DNA of 50,430 nt. Source: Streptomyces tailanensis. GTDB taxonomy: Bacteria; Actinomycetota; Actinomycetes; Streptomycetales; Streptomycetaceae. How positions within the stretch are numbered: position 1 is the first letter of the stretch; each line of letters opens with the position of its first letter. Shown in pieces: positions 48,242-50,430 of this stretch. The position numbers and the translations under genes were made by a program. Location of the stretch: the NCBI RefSeq assembly GCF_008386495.1, contig NZ_VTHJ01000057.1, positions 1 to 50,430 of the forward strand, in the 5' to 3' direction. The notes beneath the pieces were generated by a model, which saw only the letters and a list, made by a program, of their open reading frames with translations, ran no database searches and was not told where the DNA came from.

Positions 48242-50266
48242 ATGGACGTTATGGGGGACAAGGCAACTCTGTTGGAGACAGGGCGGTTTGCGCAGTCTGC
48301 CGACTTTGCGCTGTCTACCGATTTTGTGATGCCCGCGGAGCCCGGGCTGTCGGTCGACTCCATGGGTGCGGCAGGCGAGGACGAGACGGGCGACGCCGCC
48401 GAGGAAGCACGTCAGCGGCTCGCCGCCGAAGCCGGTGACGCCGAGGCGATGAGCGTGCTGGGGGCCATGCTGTTGCGCCGTGGTGACCTCGACGGAGCCG
48501 AGCCCCATCTGCGTGCCGCCACCGCCGCCGGGGACCGTGCCGCTGCCAATAACCTGGGTGTTCTGCTGCACCAGCGCGGCTACGCCGACGAGGCCGCCCA
48601 TTGGTGGCGGATCGCCGCCGTCGCCGGTTCCGCCGCCGCCGCGCACGCGCTCGGCCGGCACCACCGTGAGCGCGGTGACGAACCGGCCGCCGAGTACTGG
48701 CTGCGCCAGTCCGCCGAGCAGGGGCACGCCCTGGGGGCGTACGCGCTCGCCGATCTGCTCGAACACCGCAGCGATGCCACCGCCGGACAGTGGATGCGGG
48801 CCGCCGCCGAGCGCGGGCACCGCGAAGCCGCGTACCGGCTCGCGCGGGCGCTCGACCAGCGTGCCGAGCGCGAGGAGCATGCGGCCGTGGGCGAGGGGCG
48901 CAGGATCGCGCGGGCGGCGCTCGAAATCGGGGGCGCGAGCCGTGAACCCGTACGGGAGAGCCGTGAACCCGTACGGGAGGGGCGTGCCGCCGTACGAGAA
49001 GGTCGTTCCGCTGTGCGTGAGGGGGAGACCGGGGCTGACAACGGTGCCGGGGCGACCGCGGCCGAGGAGGCCGAGCAGTGGTACCGCCAGGCCGCCGCAC
49101 GTGGGCACCGGCGGGCCGCGCTGCACCTCGGGGCGATCCTGGAGCGGCGCGGGGAGCTCAAGGAGGCCGGGCGCTGGTACCTGACCTCCGCCAAGGACGG
49201 CGAGCCGCGCGCCGCGTGCGCCCTCGGATTCCTGCTGCGGGACGCGGGCGACACCGAGAGCGCCGCCGTGTGGTGGCTGCGCGCCGCCCAGGATGGCGAC
49301 GGCAACGCGGCGAACGCCTTGGGCGCGCTGCACGCCGAGCGCGGGGAGACGCAGACCGCCGAGCGGTGGTACCGGGCCGCGATGGACGCCGGTGACGTCA
49401 ACGGCGCGTACAACCTCGGGCTGCTCTGCGCCGAGCAGGGGCGGACCGCGCAGGCCGAGCAGTGGTACCGGCGCGCCGCGTACGCCGGGCACCGGGAGGC
49501 CGCGAACGCGCTGGCTATTTTGCTGCTCCAGGTCGGCGACGCGGCCGGGGCCGAGCCGTGGTTCTCCAAGGCCGCCGAGTCCGGCAGCGTGGACGCCGCC
49601 TTCAACCTCGGCATCTTGCACGCCGGGCGGGGCGACGACGTGACCGCGCTCGTCTGGTACGAGCGGGCCGCCGCCGCCGGCCACACCGAGGCGGCGCTCC
49701 AGGTCGCCATCGCGCGGCTGCGGGACGGCGACGAGCGGGCCGCGGAGCGGCATCTGCGGTGCGCCGCCGGTGGCGGCAGCGCGGAGGCCGCGTACCGGCT
49801 GGCCGCCGTGCTCGACGCGCGCCGGCCGCCCGCGCCCGCGCATGAGCTGGGGGAGCCGGTGCGGGAGAAGAACGAGTGCGAGGAGTGGTACGAGCGGGCC
49901 GCGTCCCAAGGGCATCGGCGGGCGCAGGTGCGGGTCGGGATGCTCGCGGCCGGGCGGGGGGACGTCGTCGAGGCGGCTCGGTGGTACCGGGTCGCGGCGG
50001 AGGCCGGGTCTCGCAACGGGGCGTTCAATCTCGGTCTGCTGCTCGCCCGGGAGGGGAGTGAGCCGGAGGCCGCGATGTGGTGGGCTCGGGCCGCCGACGC
50101 GGGGCATGGGCGGGCGGCTCTGCGGCTTGCCCTCGTCTACGCGCGTCGGGGGGAGCTGGTGGAGGGGCAGCGGTGGGCCGATCGGGCCGTGTCGCTCGGG
50201 CCGGCGGAGGTCGCGGAGCGGGCGGCGCGGTTGCGGGACGCGCTGCGGGACGAGCTGTCGGCGTAG
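48242..50266 (+). CDS. Sel1/TPR-repeat protein
   Basis: A 674-residue protein made almost wholly of Sel1-like/TPR helical repeats (about 36 residues each; recurrent A-x-WYRxAA-x-GH-x-AA-x-LG), interrupted near residues 233-265 by an Arg/Glu/Val-rich insert. No signal peptide or membrane helix. Such solenoids are protein-binding scaffolds. AGGTGG six bases upstream supports ATG 48242; the ATG at 48251 (MGDKATLLETG) is an alternative. A TATACC box at 48206-48211 may be the -10. Confidence 0.9.
   Translation: MDVMGDKATLLETGRFAQSADFALSTDFVMPAEPGLSVDSMGAAGEDETGDAAEEARQRLAAEAGDAEAMSVLGAMLLRRGDLDGAEPHLRAATAAGDRAAANNLGVLLHQRGYADEAAHWWRIAAVAGSAAAAHALGRHHRERGDEPAAEYWLRQSAEQGHALGAYALADLLEHRSDATAGQWMRAAAERGHREAAYRLARALDQRAEREEHAAVGEGRRIARAALEIGGASREPVRESREPVREGRAAVREGRSAVREGETGADNGAGATAAEEAEQWYRQAAARGHRRAALHLGAILERRGELKEAGRWYLTSAKDGEPRAACALGFLLRDAGDTESAAVWWLRAAQDGDGNAANALGALHAERGETQTAERWYRAAMDAGDVNGAYNLGLLCAEQGRTAQAEQWYRRAAYAGHREAANALAILLLQVGDAAGAEPWFSKAAESGSVDAAFNLGILHAGRGDDVTALVWYERAAAAGHTEAALQVAIARLRDGDERAAERHLRCAAGGGSAEAAYRLAAVLDARRPPAPAHELGEPVREKNECEEWYERAASQGHRRAQVRVGMLAAGRGDVVEAARWYRVAAEAGSRNGAFNLGLLLAREGSEPEAAMWWARAADAGHGRAALRLALVYARRGELVEGQRWADRAVSLGPAEVAERAARLRDALRDELSA
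48938..49021 (+). repeat. 21-bp tandem repeats in the Sel1 gene
   Basis: Four 21-bp units encode SREPVRE, SREPVRE, GRAAVRE, GRSAVRE. The first two units (48938-48958 and 48959-48979) are identical, indicating recent expansion inside the charged insert. Confidence 0.85.
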
Positions 50267-50363
50267 GGGCTGCGCCGAGGGGGGTTTGAGAGGCGCCCGG
50301 TGCTGGGGCTGGGCGGGGGTTGGGTGCGCGGCCCGGCGCTTACGGGGTGCCGCCTGCGCCCGC

Positions 50364-50406
50364 CCTCCCCCACTCTCGGCTTCGCTCGAGCGGGAGGTAC
50401 CCCCAT
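50364..50406. repeat. Palindromic intergenic repeat common in Streptomyces
   Basis: A CTCCC/GGGAG-flanked element containing CTCTCGGCTTCGCTCGAGC and a GGTACCCCCAT end. I recognise this as a short, imperfectly palindromic sequence that recurs in Streptomyces intergenic regions, usually after genes. It lies about 100 bases past the Sel1 gene. The remaining bases 50267-50430 hold no gene I can support. Confidence 0.55.
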
Positions 50407-50430
50407 CGCCCCAGCGGCACGACTGCCCGC

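Noticed and set aside
48938..49021. Short direct repeats as a CRISPR array
   Set aside because: Units are contiguous 21-bp coding repeats without spacers, in frame within the Sel1 gene.

Overview
The window is very G+C-rich with strong G/C third-position bias, frequent GTG starts, ATGA/GTGA gene overlaps and U-tail-less perfect hairpins between convergent genes. Together with a WhiB-like gene and the gene order this points to the core of a Streptomyces chromosome. From memory of mycobacterial genomes, much of the order (alpha/beta hydrolase, DUF3152, moeZ, MGMT-like, adnA-adnB, nudC, mycoredoxin, uvrD2, whiB7, ABC1 kinase, DUF2342, PDZ protease, UPF0182) resembles the Mycobacterium tuberculosis Rv3193c-Rv3207c neighbourhood, so most of the window is an old actinobacterial block with local insertions.

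Layout. 1-3.4 kb: small acidic protein (-), alpha/beta hydrolase, DUF3152 protein. 3.5-8.8 kb: a tight four-gene cluster (DUF3492/PelF-like glycosyltransferase, polytopic membrane protein, NAD-dependent epimerase, spherulin-4 family protein) that looks like a reduced Pel-type polysaccharide locus. 8.8-10 kb: moeZ behind a SigR-type promoter. 10-16.3 kb (-): two paralogous lipoprotein peptidases and a membrane protein of the LPG-synthase/flippase family with a degenerate kinase fold. 16.4-26.5 kb (+): alkyltransferase-like protein, the two AdnAB-type helicase-nuclease subunits, M20 peptidase, NudC. 26.5-27.7 kb: a short accessory segment (truncated XRE regulator, DUF6879 protein, small protein) lying between the 3' end of the mycoredoxin gene and a second, orphan copy of that same 3' end. 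27.6-32 kb: mycoredoxin (SigR-type promoter), uvrD2, then wblC/whiB7 with an AT-tract promoter, a 107-codon upstream ORF and a terminator-type attenuator. 32-35.5 kb: zinc-ribbon protein, ABC1-kinase and ThiF/E1-like pair, YgjP-like metallopeptidase. 35.7-38.9 kb: TerD-AIM24 fusion plus two AIM24 proteins. 38.9-48 kb: Nudix, DUF2342, SDR, moaE, a tiny membrane protein, PDZ-Lon protease, PPA1309 protein, UPF0182. 48-50.4 kb: initiator tRNA, Sel1/TPR repeat protein, and a palindromic intergenic repeat at the right edge.

Functional theme. The centre combines thiol-oxidative stress (two GGAAT-N18-GTT promoters, mycoredoxin), DNA break repair (AdnAB, UvrD2, alkyltransferase-like protein) and antibiotic-induced resistance (WblC). 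Sulfur transfer/molybdopterin functions appear twice (MoeZ, MoaE). The strongest candidates for something undescribed are the mycoredoxin 3'-end duplication with its cargo, the Pel-like cluster, and the 17-bp inverted repeat that uses the 5' end of the initiator tRNA as one arm of a hairpin after the UPF0182 gene. No CRISPR array, transposase, integrase or rRNA was seen. No gap longer than about 300 bases lacks a gene; the largest gaps (about 190-240 bases) hold promoters, repeats or hairpins listed below.
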